Position numbers and translations under genes: made by a program | From: Thiotrichales bacterium | GTDB lineage: Bacteria > Pseudomonadota > Gammaproteobacteria > Thiomicrospirales > Thiomicrospiraceae | Direction of reading: 5' to 3' | Length of the DNA stretch: 64,000 bases | NCBI GenBank assembly: GCA_016938655.1 | Contig: JAFGUG010000043.1 | Span: 62,001 to 126,000, forward strand | In this document: positions 16,237-25,277 of the stretch, piece by piece | How the letters are laid out: the number at the start of each line of letters is the position of its first letter | Position numbering within the stretch: position 1 is the stretch's first letter | Notes under the pieces: model-generated | The model's database searches: none | Told to the model about the DNA's origin: nothing | What the model saw: the letters and a program-made list of their open reading frames with translations, nothing else

Positions 16237-17225
16237 GCGATCACCCGTTTGCGCAGTTTTTAAGAATTTTAGGAAAGGGCCCCAAAAGCCGCCGTAGCTT
16301 AACGCAAGACGAGGCCGCCGAAGCCTTACAAATGATTTTAGCGGGCGAAGTTACCGACAAACAATTGGGTGCTTTTTTGTTGTTAATGCGTGCCAATGGG
16401 GAGTCGCAAGACGAACTGATTGGCTTTGTAAAAGGCTTGCGTGACTATTTAAAATTAAGTCAACAGGCCTCCAACGTGGATTTAGATTGGGCGGCATACG
16501 CCGGCAAATGGCGTTATCCTCCGTATTTTTTGTTGAGCGTAAAGTTGTTAGCCGAGAACGGTTACCAAATTTTATTACATGGTGATGCGGGGCAGTTTGA
16601 TAATCGATCGTATGTCGAATCGTTTTTAGAGCCGTTGCAAATTCAGCAGGCCTGCTCACTCTCCAATGCCAATGAACTGCTGGAACAGAATCGCGCGGTG
16701 TACTTGCCCTTATGTTGTTTTGCTCCGCAATTACGAGAAATTTTGCATCTTAAATCCGAGATTGGGGTGCGCACGGTGTTTAACACTGCGGTAAAACTGC
16801 TCAACCCGCTGAATGCTAAAAAAAGTATGCAGGGCATCTTTCATAAAGGGGTCGAGCACTTACATCATGCCGCATCCAGCGTAAACGGTACAGAACGTAA
16901 TTTGGTGTTTAAGGGCGAAGGCGGCGAGCCAGAGATTCGACCCGATGCGTTGAGCCATCTGTATTTTTCAAGTCATAAAACGGATGCGGAATCCGGGTTT
17001 GAAGATGTGTTATTTAATTCGATAACAGAGCGTCAAATGCGCCCAAAAACTTGGCAAAAGGAGGACTTATTTGCCTTATGGGCGGGGACTCAAGAAGATG
17101 TGTATGGTCAACAAAGTGTGGTTGCCACTACGGCGGCGGCATTGATGTTGATGGAATCAATTGATCAAACGGCCGCAGTTGTGCGCGCAAACGAGTTTTG
17201 GATAAAGAGGTCAGCAGGATGCTAG
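16233..17225 (+). CDS. ybiB: YbiB/TrpD2-like glycosyltransferase-fold protein
   Basis: 330 residues. It resembles anthranilate phosphoribosyltransferase-like proteins of the YbiB/TrpD2 group: an N-terminal helical domain (SLTQDEAAEALQMILAGEVTDKQLGAFLLLMRANGES), then a DNRSYVESF stretch in place of the classical PRPP loop. The E. coli homologue binds nucleic acids and does not make tryptophan (established). It is translationally coupled to cysG (ATGA overlap) and overlaps moeA by 7 bases, so it is read with cofactor genes; the reason is unknown. It contains a full palindrome at 16646 encoding Gln-Gln-Ala-Cys. Confidence 0.82.
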   Translation: MSDHPFAQFLRILGKGPKSRRSLTQDEAAEALQMILAGEVTDKQLGAFLLLMRANGESQDELIGFVKGLRDYLKLSQQASNVDLDWAAYAGKWRYPPYFLLSVKLLAENGYQILLHGDAGQFDNRSYVESFLEPLQIQQACSLSNANELLEQNRAVYLPLCCFAPQLREILHLKSEIGVRTVFNTAVKLLNPLNAKKSMQGIFHKGVEHLHHAASSVNGTERNLVFKGEGGEPEIRPDALSHLYFSSHKTDAESGFEDVLFNSITERQMRPKTWQKEDLFALWAGTQEDVYGQQSVVATTAAALMLMESIDQTAAVVRANEFWIKRSAGC

Positions 17226-18427
17226 AAGTGAATAACCAACTGAAACACGACTACGATACGGTATTTGATTTTGTGCTCTCTAAAACGCACATTAAACAAT
17301 CAACAGAGCAGGTAAACTTGGCCAATTTGTCGGGAAGAGTCTTAGCCGAAACGCTTTACTCGCCCATTAACCTGCCAAATTTAGCGATCAGTGCCATGGA
17401 CGGTTATGGGTTTTCTACCAAATCCAAACAGGATTTACTGCCAGTAGTGGAAACCATCTGTGCTGGGCGGGTTGATTTAAGCCAAGGTATCTCTAGTCGC
17501 AAGGCCGTTAAAATTATGACGGGTGCGGTGATTCCAGAAGGTGTGGACTGTGTGATTCCGCAAGAACAAGCCTTATTGCAACAAGGCGATACCCAACCTC
17601 TCTTAATAAAACCACAAAAAGCCATTCGTGGACAGCACATCAAAGCGGTCGGCTCCGACGTTAAAAAGGGCGCATGTCTATTTAAACAGGGACACCTAAT
17701 GCGTGCGCAAGATATCGCTCTGTTAGCGTCGGTGGGCATCGCCCAAGTCGCTGTGTTTGAAAAGGTTAAAGTGGTGGTGTTGGTGTCGGGTGATGAATTA
17801 GTTGAACCGGGTCAAACGTTAAGTTCAGGGCAGATTTACGATGCCAACTCCTCTTTAATTGGTGAGTTGGTGAAGCAACTGCCAGCGGAGTTGCTAGCGT
17901 GCGAGATGTTACCCGATGATGCTGCGACAATAGAGAGCCGACTTTTTGAATGGTCTAAAAAAGCCGATATTTTAATAACCATTGGAGGGGCGTCGGTTGG
18001 CCAAAAAGACCACGTTAAAACGGTGTTGAATTCATTAAAAAAGCATTGGAGTTGGACATTGAATATGAAGCCTGCGAAACCCTTCTCGATGGCCCTGTTA
18101 AATGATGGCATTCTGGTGGCGTTACCGGGTAACCCGTTAGCGGCATTTATGAGTTTTCAGTTGTTTGTTAAAGCGGTGATTCAAAAGTCGGCAGGCCTGG
18201 TTAAATGGCAACCGAAATCGCAACGTTTGCCCTTAATTGAATCTTCCCTAAAGTTGGCGGATAAAGTTCAATGGCTGCAAGTTAAGCGAACTGAAAAAGG
18301 CCTAAAACCCTTGTTAAATGGCTCGTCGAGTCAGTTAACGCAGTTGGTAAATGCCAGTGGGTTTATTCGTGTGAACCCTCAGCAGGCCTGCTCAAAAGGT
18401 GATTTAGTGCTCTTTTGGCCCTATTGA
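17219..18427 (+). CDS. moeA: Molybdopterin molybdenumtransferase MoeA
   Basis: 402 residues from the ATG at 17219 (AGAGG site 8 bases upstream); a TTG 21 bases earlier is less likely. MoeA inserts molybdate into adenylylated molybdopterin. Motifs: SAMDGYGF, ITGAV-like IMTGAVIPEGVDCV, SGDELVEPG, ITIGGASVGQKDHV, KPAKPFSMAL and ALPGNPLAAFMSF. It is the third gene of cysG-ybiB-moeA-mobA and serves NasA. A full palindrome at 18382 encodes Gln-Ala-Cys, and a CAGGCCTG core lies at 18192. Confidence 0.94.
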   Translation: MLEVNNQLKHDYDTVFDFVLSKTHIKQSTEQVNLANLSGRVLAETLYSPINLPNLAISAMDGYGFSTKSKQDLLPVVETICAGRVDLSQGISSRKAVKIMTGAVIPEGVDCVIPQEQALLQQGDTQPLLIKPQKAIRGQHIKAVGSDVKKGACLFKQGHLMRAQDIALLASVGIAQVAVFEKVKVVVLVSGDELVEPGQTLSSGQIYDANSSLIGELVKQLPAELLACEMLPDDAATIESRLFEWSKKADILITIGGASVGQKDHVKTVLNSLKKHWSWTLNMKPAKPFSMALLNDGILVALPGNPLAAFMSFQLFVKAVIQKSAGLVKWQPKSQRLPLIESSLKLADKVQWLQVKRTEKGLKPLLNGSSSQLTQLVNASGFIRVNPQQACSKGDLVLFWPY

Positions 18428-18467
18428 TTTGGTTGTTGAATAGCGATAAACGCATGGGAGTTAAAGG

Positions 18468-19121
18468 GTGATTGGGATTATTGTACTGGCAGGCGGACAA
18501 GGCCGTCGCATGGGCGGTCAAGATAAAGGCTGGTGTGTGTATCAAAATAGGTCATGTGTTGAACAGCTTTTAGAACAGTTACAGGCCCAGATTAACGCAT
18601 TGCCGTTAAGTCAAGCCAGCGGTGGCGCACCGACTTTCAAAATTTTTATTAGTGCCAACCGAAACCTTTCTAAGTATCATGCGTTGGGTTTTGATGTGAT
18701 TACCGATGAACGAGAGGACTACTGTGGCCCTTTGGCTGGGATTGAAGCGGTGGTGCACTATCAAGCGACGCTTGAAAATCTTAAAGGCGTGCAACCCATT
18801 AAGCGTTGGATTACCTGTCCAGTCGATTCGCCCAAATTGCCTCAGAACTACCTAAATAAGATGCTCAGTGTCACGCCGCAACAATTGGCCTATGCCCAGC
18901 AGCAGGGTAGAAAACACTTTGCCCATTTGTCGATACCGGCTGTTCAAGCAGAATCAGTGAGTGCCTATTTACATAGAGAACAGCGTTCTATTAAGGGTTG
19001 GTTATTTCAGCCGGCTTTTGAACGGTATTTGGTCGCCGTGCCGTTTGAGTGCGCTTCATCTAACCTGTTAAATTTAAACACGCTTAACAGCAATCGCACA
19101 CTGAAGCCGAATAATGCTTAG
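18468..19121 (+). CDS. mobA: Molybdenum cofactor guanylyltransferase MobA
   Basis: 217 residues from a GTG start with a GGAG site. MobA attaches GMP to Mo-molybdopterin, giving the bis-MGD that NasA-type enzymes need. Motifs: IVLAGGQGRRMGGQDKGW (nucleotide-binding loop), DEREDYCGPLAGIEA and TCPVDSPKLP. It is the last gene of the cofactor operon. Confidence 0.92.
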   Translation: MIGIIVLAGGQGRRMGGQDKGWCVYQNRSCVEQLLEQLQAQINALPLSQASGGAPTFKIFISANRNLSKYHALGFDVITDEREDYCGPLAGIEAVVHYQATLENLKGVQPIKRWITCPVDSPKLPQNYLNKMLSVTPQQLAYAQQQGRKHFAHLSIPAVQAESVSAYLHREQRSIKGWLFQPAFERYLVAVPFECASSNLLNLNTLNSNRTLKPNNA

Positions 19122-19166
19122 ATTTAGTATGAGCTTCGCCAAAGTTAGGCATGATTTGCTTGCATA

Positions 19167-19406
19167 TTAACCACGCATTAAGCGACGGATAAAACGAATA
19201 AAAATAAACACACCCAACGCCAACCACGGGTAAATGACAATAATTAAGGTATTGTAAAGTGCGGTAAAAGTACCGGAAAGGTGCTCCAGACTCTCCACTG
19301 TTAATCGTCCATCCTCAGCATTCGACAACGCCACCAGTGCCACAATTAACACAATCACTGCTAACACGGTGCCGACCTGCCAAAAAATCTTACTCCAAAT
19401 ATCCAT
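19167..19406 (-). CDS. Small two-helix membrane protein, unknown
   Basis: 79 residues with two hydrophobic helices: about 8-28 (VGTVLAVIVLIVALVAL) and 50-72 (ALYNTLIIVIYPWLALGVFIFI). A short charged loop separates them and the tail is Arg-rich (RFIRRLMRG). The family is not recognised. It is convergent with mobA and its ATG follows a purine-rich GGAAG site. Confidence 0.7.
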   Translation of the reverse strand: MDIWSKIFWQVGTVLAVIVLIVALVALSNAEDGRLTVESLEHLSGTFTALYNTLIIVIYPWLALGVFIFIRFIRRLMRG

Positions 19407-19651
19407 TGCTTTGCTTCCTTTTAGTCATCATCTGAGAATAGCGTTATAAAGGTGAGTTGCGCTTATGTTACCGACTTTTAACCAAGCGGTCACCAACCGT
19501 AATCGCCTTTTTATCAGTATAACGAGATGGAAGTAGATAAAAAATATTACTTAGGGTTAAAAATAGTTTGATTAGCCAACTTTATGGATAGGCTTTGCAA
19601 ACCGGCTTGACGTGCTAGAATCGATAGTCCCTGTAATCAAGAGATGGAAAG

Positions 19652-20929
19652 ATGTTTGAAATAGCCAAGCAACGTTTGCAAGCGGTATTTAACCATATTG
19701 ATATTGATGAAGAGGTCATGACTCGGCTTTCGGTACCCAAACGCTCGATTATTGCCAATATTCCGGTGCGAATGGACGACGGCAGTTTGCGGGTGTTTCC
19801 GGCGTATCGCGTGCAGTATGACGATACCCGAGGGCCAACCAAAGGCGGAATTCGTTATCACCCCAGAGTGAATTTAGACGAAGTGACCTCGCTGAGTTTT
19901 TGGATGACGGTGAAGTGTGCGGTGGCCGGGTTGCCGTTTGGGGGCGCAAAAGGCGGCGTGACGGTTAACCCTAAAGAGTTATCGTTGTTGGAAATAGAAC
20001 GTCTTTCACGCGGTTATATTCGAGCTTTTGCCGATGTTTTGGGAGAAAAACGTGATATTCCCGCACCGGATGTGTATACCAATGCCACCATTATGGGCTG
20101 GATGGCGGATGAGTACTCGATGATTACACGCCGTCAAGAGCCGGGCATTATCACTGGTAAACCGATTCACTTAAACGGCTCATTGGGTCGTGACAGTGCC
20201 ACTGGACAGGGGGCGTTGTTTACTTTGAACGAATACGCACGCCATAAGGGTTGGGACATTAACCAAACCACGATTGCGGTTCAGGGGTTTGGAAACGCGG
20301 GCTATCATTTTGCTTCTTTAGCCAAAAAACAGGGGTATCGAGTGGTGGCGGTGTCCGATTCAAAAGGTGCTATTTTTGATCCAAAAGGGCTTAACGTTAA
20401 TGATGTGCATCAGTTTAAGTTAGATAACAATGAACTCGCCTCCGTATACTGCGATGGCTCGGTGTGCAATATGCTGGAGTTTGAGGTGATGACTAATGAA
20501 GCACTTTTAGAGTTGGATGTGGATGTACTGGCGTTGGCGGCCATGGAAAACCAAATTACCCAGTTAAACGCATGTAATATTAAAGCCAAAACCATTTTAG
20601 AAATTGCCAATGGCCCGGTGACGCCGCAAGCCGATGAAATTTTAGAAGCCGCAGGTACCGATGTGATTCCTGATGTATTAGCCAATGCGGGTGGCGTAAC
20701 CGTCAGTTATTTTGAGTGGGTGCAAAACCGAGCGGGCTATTACTGGGAGGAGTCAGAGGTGCACGAAAAACTCAAAAAGAACATGACCCGTGAAACCAAT
20801 TTGGTGTTTGATATTGCCCAACGTTATCAGTGTTCATTAAGAACGGCGGCTTATATTCATGGTGTAGAACGTCTTGCTGGCGCAATTGATCAACGGGGCA
20901 ATCGTAAGTTGTTTACTCGAATTAAGTAG
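19652..20929 (+). CDS. gdhA: Glutamate dehydrogenase (Glu/Leu/Phe/Val family)
   Basis: 425 residues, a hexameric GDH size. It interconverts 2-oxoglutarate plus ammonium and glutamate. Visible motifs: VFPAYRVQYDDTRGPTKGGI (substrate region), LPFGGAKGGV with the catalytic-site Lys, DVYTNATIMGWMADEY, AVQGFGNAGYHFA (nucleotide-binding GxGxxG) and LANAGGVTVSYFEWVQN. Sequence features fit the NAD-type shorter family rather than E. coli-like GdhA, so direction in vivo is uncertain. It lies just downstream of the nitrate assimilation block and could consume the ammonium it makes. An extended -10 (TGCTAGAAT) is visible at 19609-19617. Confidence 0.92.
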   Translation: MFEIAKQRLQAVFNHIDIDEEVMTRLSVPKRSIIANIPVRMDDGSLRVFPAYRVQYDDTRGPTKGGIRYHPRVNLDEVTSLSFWMTVKCAVAGLPFGGAKGGVTVNPKELSLLEIERLSRGYIRAFADVLGEKRDIPAPDVYTNATIMGWMADEYSMITRRQEPGIITGKPIHLNGSLGRDSATGQGALFTLNEYARHKGWDINQTTIAVQGFGNAGYHFASLAKKQGYRVVAVSDSKGAIFDPKGLNVNDVHQFKLDNNELASVYCDGSVCNMLEFEVMTNEALLELDVDVLALAAMENQITQLNACNIKAKTILEIANGPVTPQADEILEAAGTDVIPDVLANAGGVTVSYFEWVQNRAGYYWEESEVHEKLKKNMTRETNLVFDIAQRYQCSLRTAAYIHGVERLAGAIDQRGNRKLFTRIK

Positions 20930-21056
20930 AGACACTTTGATCTTTCACTTGTTTTCTGCAAACTAACGTTTATTTGTTATAAACAGGATTAATTGGGGTA
21001 AGCATCAGAGTGGATTATAATTGCCTGTTATGTTTAAAAATTAAGGTTCGTGGTTG

Positions 21057-22202
21057 ATGGAGATAGAGATTACTAAACTTGCCCCAGATAATGCTTGTTG
21101 GCAGACTATGAAATCTCAAGTTTCAGATGGGTTCTCACCGGATATCGTCTTTATGTTTGGTGATACCGATACTATTAAACAGCCCAAGTATTATGAGCAG
21201 GTTCGTGCACGTTACCCTCAAGCTAATATTATGGGTTCGTCAACTTCAGGCAATATTTTAGGTGCTGAAGTCAGTAAATCCTCTTTAGTTTTAACGGCGG
21301 TTTCATTTGATTCTGCTCAGGTGAAGTTGTTGAGTATGGATATTGATAATAACGATACCTCAGAAGAGATTGAACTTGAGTTAACTCGACTGGTTAATCG
21401 CTTGACGACTGACAATATTAAACAACTATTTGTGCTTTCTGATGGTCTAAATATCAACGGTTCTCAACTGCTTAGAGGTTTGAACAAAGGGGCAACCGTT
21501 TCGGTTACCGGTGGATTGGCAGGAGACGGTAATCGTTTTGAAGAAACGTTTGTCATTGCAAATGCGCCAGCAACAAGTCATCGAATTGCCATTTTGGCTT
21601 TTTATGGTGATAGCTTAACCACCAGCGATGGCTATTATGGTGGTTGGAGTGAGTTTGGTGCTGAGCGTATTATCACCAAGTCAAAAGAGAACATCGTGTA
21701 TGAGATTGATGGCAAACCTGCTTTAGATCTTTATAAAAATTACCTCGGAGAATATGCAGAGGATTTACCCAATAGCGGCCTGAGATTTCCGCTCAGTATT
21801 AATCAAGATGAGGGGAATCTCGAAGTTATTCGTACATTACTTGCCATTGATGAAGAGATGAAATCGATTACCTTTGCTGGAGATGTGCCGCAAGGTTGTC
21901 GTGCACGATTAATGAAACCGGATTTAGATATTTTGGTCGATGGTGCCGGCGTAGCTGCTAAAAATGTGATCAAACACAATAACAAGCCAGCGTTAAGCTT
22001 GGTTGTGAGTTGTGTTGGCCGAAAAATCATAATGGGGCAGATGGTTGAAGAGGAGCTCGAAGCCCTAGAACGCGAATTGGGTACAAATGTTCAATTGTGT
22101 GGCTTTTACTCGTATGGTGAAATTTCTCCAATTTCAAGCACGCACGCAGAGTCATCACTGCACAATCAAACGATTGCTTTAACCACCATTTATGAGGATT
22201 AA
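21057..22202 (+). CDS. FIST domain sensory protein
   Basis: 381 residues from the ATG at 21057 (TTAAGG site upstream). It has an N-terminal FIST domain (PDIVFMFGDTD, ARYPQANIMGSSTSGNILGAEV, SVTGGLAGDGNRFEETFV) and a C-terminal FIST_C domain (VSCVGRKIIMGQMVEEEL, FYSYGEISPI). FIST domains are proposed intracellular sensors of small ligands such as amino acids (family knowledge). It is adjacent to and nearly overlaps the PAS-GGDEF-EAL gene, so the two probably form a sensor-output pair. Confidence 0.9.
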   Translation: MEIEITKLAPDNACWQTMKSQVSDGFSPDIVFMFGDTDTIKQPKYYEQVRARYPQANIMGSSTSGNILGAEVSKSSLVLTAVSFDSAQVKLLSMDIDNNDTSEEIELELTRLVNRLTTDNIKQLFVLSDGLNINGSQLLRGLNKGATVSVTGGLAGDGNRFEETFVIANAPATSHRIAILAFYGDSLTTSDGYYGGWSEFGAERIITKSKENIVYEIDGKPALDLYKNYLGEYAEDLPNSGLRFPLSINQDEGNLEVIRTLLAIDEEMKSITFAGDVPQGCRARLMKPDLDILVDGAGVAAKNVIKHNNKPALSLVVSCVGRKIIMGQMVEEELEALERELGTNVQLCGFYSYGEISPISSTHAESSLHNQTIALTTIYED

Positions 22203-22211
22203 TTGATTTGT

Positions 22212-24113
22212 ATGCATAAGCTTTTAGCGCGACAACTAAAGAAATCCTTCGGTAAAAATTGTGATTTTAATACTTTTTCAGATGAACTTGATGGTTTGTT
22301 TGAATCTATTTCTGATGCTTATGAGGATTACGATCATGATCGTAAAATCTTAGAGTTAACCCTAGAAAAAAACTCTTATGAATTGACGACTGCAAACCGT
22401 TTAATTTCTGATCAAAACGATTCCTTAATTCATCAATTAAAAACCCTTTCCCGTTCTAGAGCATTTTTGACTCGCTTAATTGACAGCGTTCATATGTTTA
22501 TTGTGACCTCTAATGCCAATCTAGAGGTGATTACTGTTAATAAAAAATTCTCTGGAAGTTTGAATAAGACCTACCACCATTTCTTGGATATTTTTCCCGA
22601 GAATGATTTAACCGAAAAGTTTAGAGGTGAGTTGCAAAGCCTTCTTTCAAATAAGCTGGAGGTAATTCACAATGACATGGAGCTTAAAGACAGTTTAAAT
22701 AATGTGCTCTATATCTCTTGGTCTCATACTTTGGTCGAAGATGAACAGGGAAATCCGATTATTCTGTCAATTGGTTCCGATTTGACAAAACGCAAAGAGG
22801 CCGAGGATGCGTTGCACTGGTTAGCCCATCATGATCCGTTAACCTTGATTGGGAATAGACGTTCCTTTCAATACAGCCTTCAGCATATGTTAAGTTCCAA
22901 TTCGCAAGGCGCATTGGTCTTTATTGATGTAAATCATTTTAAGCAAATTAATGACTTTTATGGTCACAGTGTGGGGGATTTGGTACTGATTAATATTGCC
23001 AACGCCTTAAAAAAAGTCACACGGTCGAATGATGTAATTAGTCGCTTATCTGGTGATGAATTTACAGTGATTCTTTGCAGAGTAAACAGTGAAGTGATTT
23101 CGCTGGTGTTAGATAAGTTGGTTACAGCCTTAAACAGTCACATTATCTTAGAAGATGGTTCAAAACTTGAATATTCGGTGAGTATTGGGGTTTCACTTTT
23201 CCCTGAGCACGCACATCAACAGGAACAGTTAATTATTAACGCTGACTTGGCGATGTATAAAGCCAAGAAAAAAGGGCTTGGACGTTGGCATTTGTTTAGT
23301 CCAGAAACCGATGATTTCAGCAGCTTGCAAACGGATAATTTGCAGATGCGTTCTATAAAAAACGCACTTGAAGAGAATCGTTATCAGCTCAATTATCAAC
23401 CGATCTTAAAATTGCAAGACAAAACTATTTCGCATTATGAGGCATTGATTCGTCAGATTGATGAAAACGGGAACCTGGTTTATCCAGGTTCGTTTATTCC
23501 TGCTGCCGAAAGGATGGGCTTAATTCAAGATATTGATGAGTGGGTACTTGAGCACGTTTTGAAATGTTTGGCTAGAGAGCTGCCGAGTCGTCCAGAATTG
23601 GTTATTACGGTGAATATTTCGGCGCCAACTTTGCAAGAGGGAGATCTGCCTAGATTACTGGTGAAACTTTTAGAAAAGTACCAGGTTCCTTGCAACCACC
23701 TTATTATTGAATTAACGGAAACAGCGTACATTGATAACTTTGAAGAAGTATTACGCAATTTAACTGAAATTGATGCGTTAGGTGTCAGAATTGCCTTGGA
23801 TGACTTTGGGGTTGGTTTCTCATCGTTTAGTTATTTAAAACGTATGCCGCTTAGCTATGTAAAGCTGGATGGCTCTTATGTTAAGACCCTATTACAAAGC
23901 CATGAAGACCAAGTGTTTGTAGAAAGTCTTTCAAATATGGTGCAGGCGTTTGGCATGAAAACCATTGCTGAATTTGTCGGTGACCAAGCGACCTGTAACC
24001 GCTTATTAGAGCTTGGGGTAACATACGGTCAAGGTTACTTTATTGGTAAACCGCAACCGTATTTGGCCACAATAGATGAGGTCAGAAAAAATATTGGCAT
24101 GTGTGAGCAATAA
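22212..24113 (+). CDS. PAS-GGDEF-EAL protein (c-di-GMP turnover)
   Basis: 633 residues from the ATG at 22212. Order: helical N-terminus typical of FIST-partner kinases and cyclases (to ~75), coiled coil, PAS (about 90-195), GGDEF (about 205-360) with the active-site variant RLSGDEF, then EAL (about 375-625). EAL residues seen: EALIR, TVNIS, ELTET, DDFGVGFSSFSYL and KLDGSYV. SGDEF can still support cyclase activity in some proteins, and the EAL site looks complete. No transmembrane segment is seen, so it is cytoplasmic. It begins 9 bases after the FIST gene stop. Confidence 0.92.
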   Translation: MHKLLARQLKKSFGKNCDFNTFSDELDGLFESISDAYEDYDHDRKILELTLEKNSYELTTANRLISDQNDSLIHQLKTLSRSRAFLTRLIDSVHMFIVTSNANLEVITVNKKFSGSLNKTYHHFLDIFPENDLTEKFRGELQSLLSNKLEVIHNDMELKDSLNNVLYISWSHTLVEDEQGNPIILSIGSDLTKRKEAEDALHWLAHHDPLTLIGNRRSFQYSLQHMLSSNSQGALVFIDVNHFKQINDFYGHSVGDLVLINIANALKKVTRSNDVISRLSGDEFTVILCRVNSEVISLVLDKLVTALNSHIILEDGSKLEYSVSIGVSLFPEHAHQQEQLIINADLAMYKAKKKGLGRWHLFSPETDDFSSLQTDNLQMRSIKNALEENRYQLNYQPILKLQDKTISHYEALIRQIDENGNLVYPGSFIPAAERMGLIQDIDEWVLEHVLKCLARELPSRPELVITVNISAPTLQEGDLPRLLVKLLEKYQVPCNHLIIELTETAYIDNFEEVLRNLTEIDALGVRIALDDFGVGFSSFSYLKRMPLSYVKLDGSYVKTLLQSHEDQVFVESLSNMVQAFGMKTIAEFVGDQATCNRLLELGVTYGQGYFIGKPQPYLATIDEVRKNIGMCEQ

Positions 24114-24123
24114 TGGCTTTTAG

Positions 24124-24969
24124 TTAAATTTTGTCGCTTTTGGCTAAAAACAACGCACTCTCTAAGCTTAAGGTCACTGCCATAAACCCAGACTTATGAC
24201 AAAAGATGGTATCTGTTAAACCACTGACTTCATTCAACTCTGTATCACGTAACCCACGGAACCGCTCTGGAAGGTGGTTCTCAAACGTGTTGCAAAACAC
24301 CCCAAACTGTTCATCACTTCGTGGGTAAACCACACGTTTAATTTCTGGATGTGAGCGTATAAAGTCCTTAAATGGGAGGTTTTTATCCATGACCAAAATA
24401 CCGTCTTTTACGGTTTTGGCATAGGCTTCTAATTCAACCACTACTTCTGCTTCCTTCATGGCGGCTTTAATAAAGTTATTTAAAATATCGGTGGTCAATT
24501 CAATAGCTTTTTTAAAGGCTTGCTCTTGCTTTTCGGGTTGGTCAGACGGTTCGTTCATCATCGCGATAAGCAGTGACACAGACGGCCGAGGATCTTCTGA
24601 AAAAACACCGTTATCCACTGCATCCACATCACTGATTAATTTGGCATCGACCCATTGCATGGCAAAGTTTGCTTGGTAGTCATCGGTTAGGCCACGTTTT
24701 GCAAAAATGGCTTTAGCGAAGTGTCGCCAAATTAACCCTGCGGTGGCGTAGGGCGTGCCATCAGGACGCGCTTCGGTAAAACTGTTTTGGTGATGGTCGA
24801 AACGCAGGGTGTCTGGGTTATATTCGGCACCCACATCTAACACAATATCCGCTTGCTTAATAACGGCTTCATCACGCGAGCGGACAATATCGTGTTCTTC
24901 AACCATTAAGACCATTGAAGTGGCAAAGACTTCATCCGCGTGAAAACGACCAGAGTGAGTAACCAGCAT
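24124..24969 (-). CDS. MYG1 family (UPF0160) protein
   Basis: 281 residues. It begins LVTHSGRFHADEVFAT and has DVGAEYNPDTLRFDHHQNSF, the two metal-binding His/Asp motifs of the DHH-like MYG1 family, then ALPWVDAK-like MQWVDAKLISDVDAVDNG and a C-terminal GLTDTIFCHKSGFMAV. The eukaryotic MYG1 is a 3'-5' RNA exonuclease; the bacterial role is not settled (family knowledge). It is convergent with the GGDEF-EAL gene with only 10 bases between stops. Confidence 0.88.
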   Translation of the reverse strand: MLVTHSGRFHADEVFATSMVLMVEEHDIVRSRDEAVIKQADIVLDVGAEYNPDTLRFDHHQNSFTEARPDGTPYATAGLIWRHFAKAIFAKRGLTDDYQANFAMQWVDAKLISDVDAVDNGVFSEDPRPSVSLLIAMMNEPSDQPEKQEQAFKKAIELTTDILNNFIKAAMKEAEVVVELEAYAKTVKDGILVMDKNLPFKDFIRSHPEIKRVVYPRSDEQFGVFCNTFENHLPERFRGLRDTELNEVSGLTDTIFCHKSGFMAVTLSLESALFLAKSDKI

Positions 24970-25277
24970 GAGGATTCCTTGTAATACTGTAAATAAGAGG
25001 AATATAGTAGCGTATTTGCTTGAACGTTTCTCTTTTTTGAGTTTACTGATTTTTTTAAATGTTAGCAGGCCTGCTGATTTTTTGTTGAAAAGCGACTATC
25101 TTAAGCAGAGCGTTCCATTTTTTTCAGCGAAAGGCTGAAAATTAAGTAAACTAACTTAGCTTATTTAGTTTTTTTAATGGTTAGTGTTCGTTTTTTCACA
25201 GGTCAATTGTCGAGTAAAGGTCATTTGTATGCGCGTTGATGTTCGTAAAGTTTTTAGACAAGTATCAAAGGGTTGAT
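24970..25277. other. Intergenic region with palindrome and AT-rich hairpin
   Basis: 308 bases between divergent genes. It contains a full palindrome at 25065-25074 continuing TGATTTTTT (possible terminator). An AT-rich hairpin AAACTAA/TTAGTTT with a T-run lies at 25148-25175. No clear promoter was recognised. Confidence 0.55.
25065..25074. repeat. Dispersed palindrome GCAGGCCTGC
   Basis: An exact copy in GTTAGCAGGCCTGCTGATTTTTT; the T-run makes a terminator-like structure on the + strand. Confidence 0.9.
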
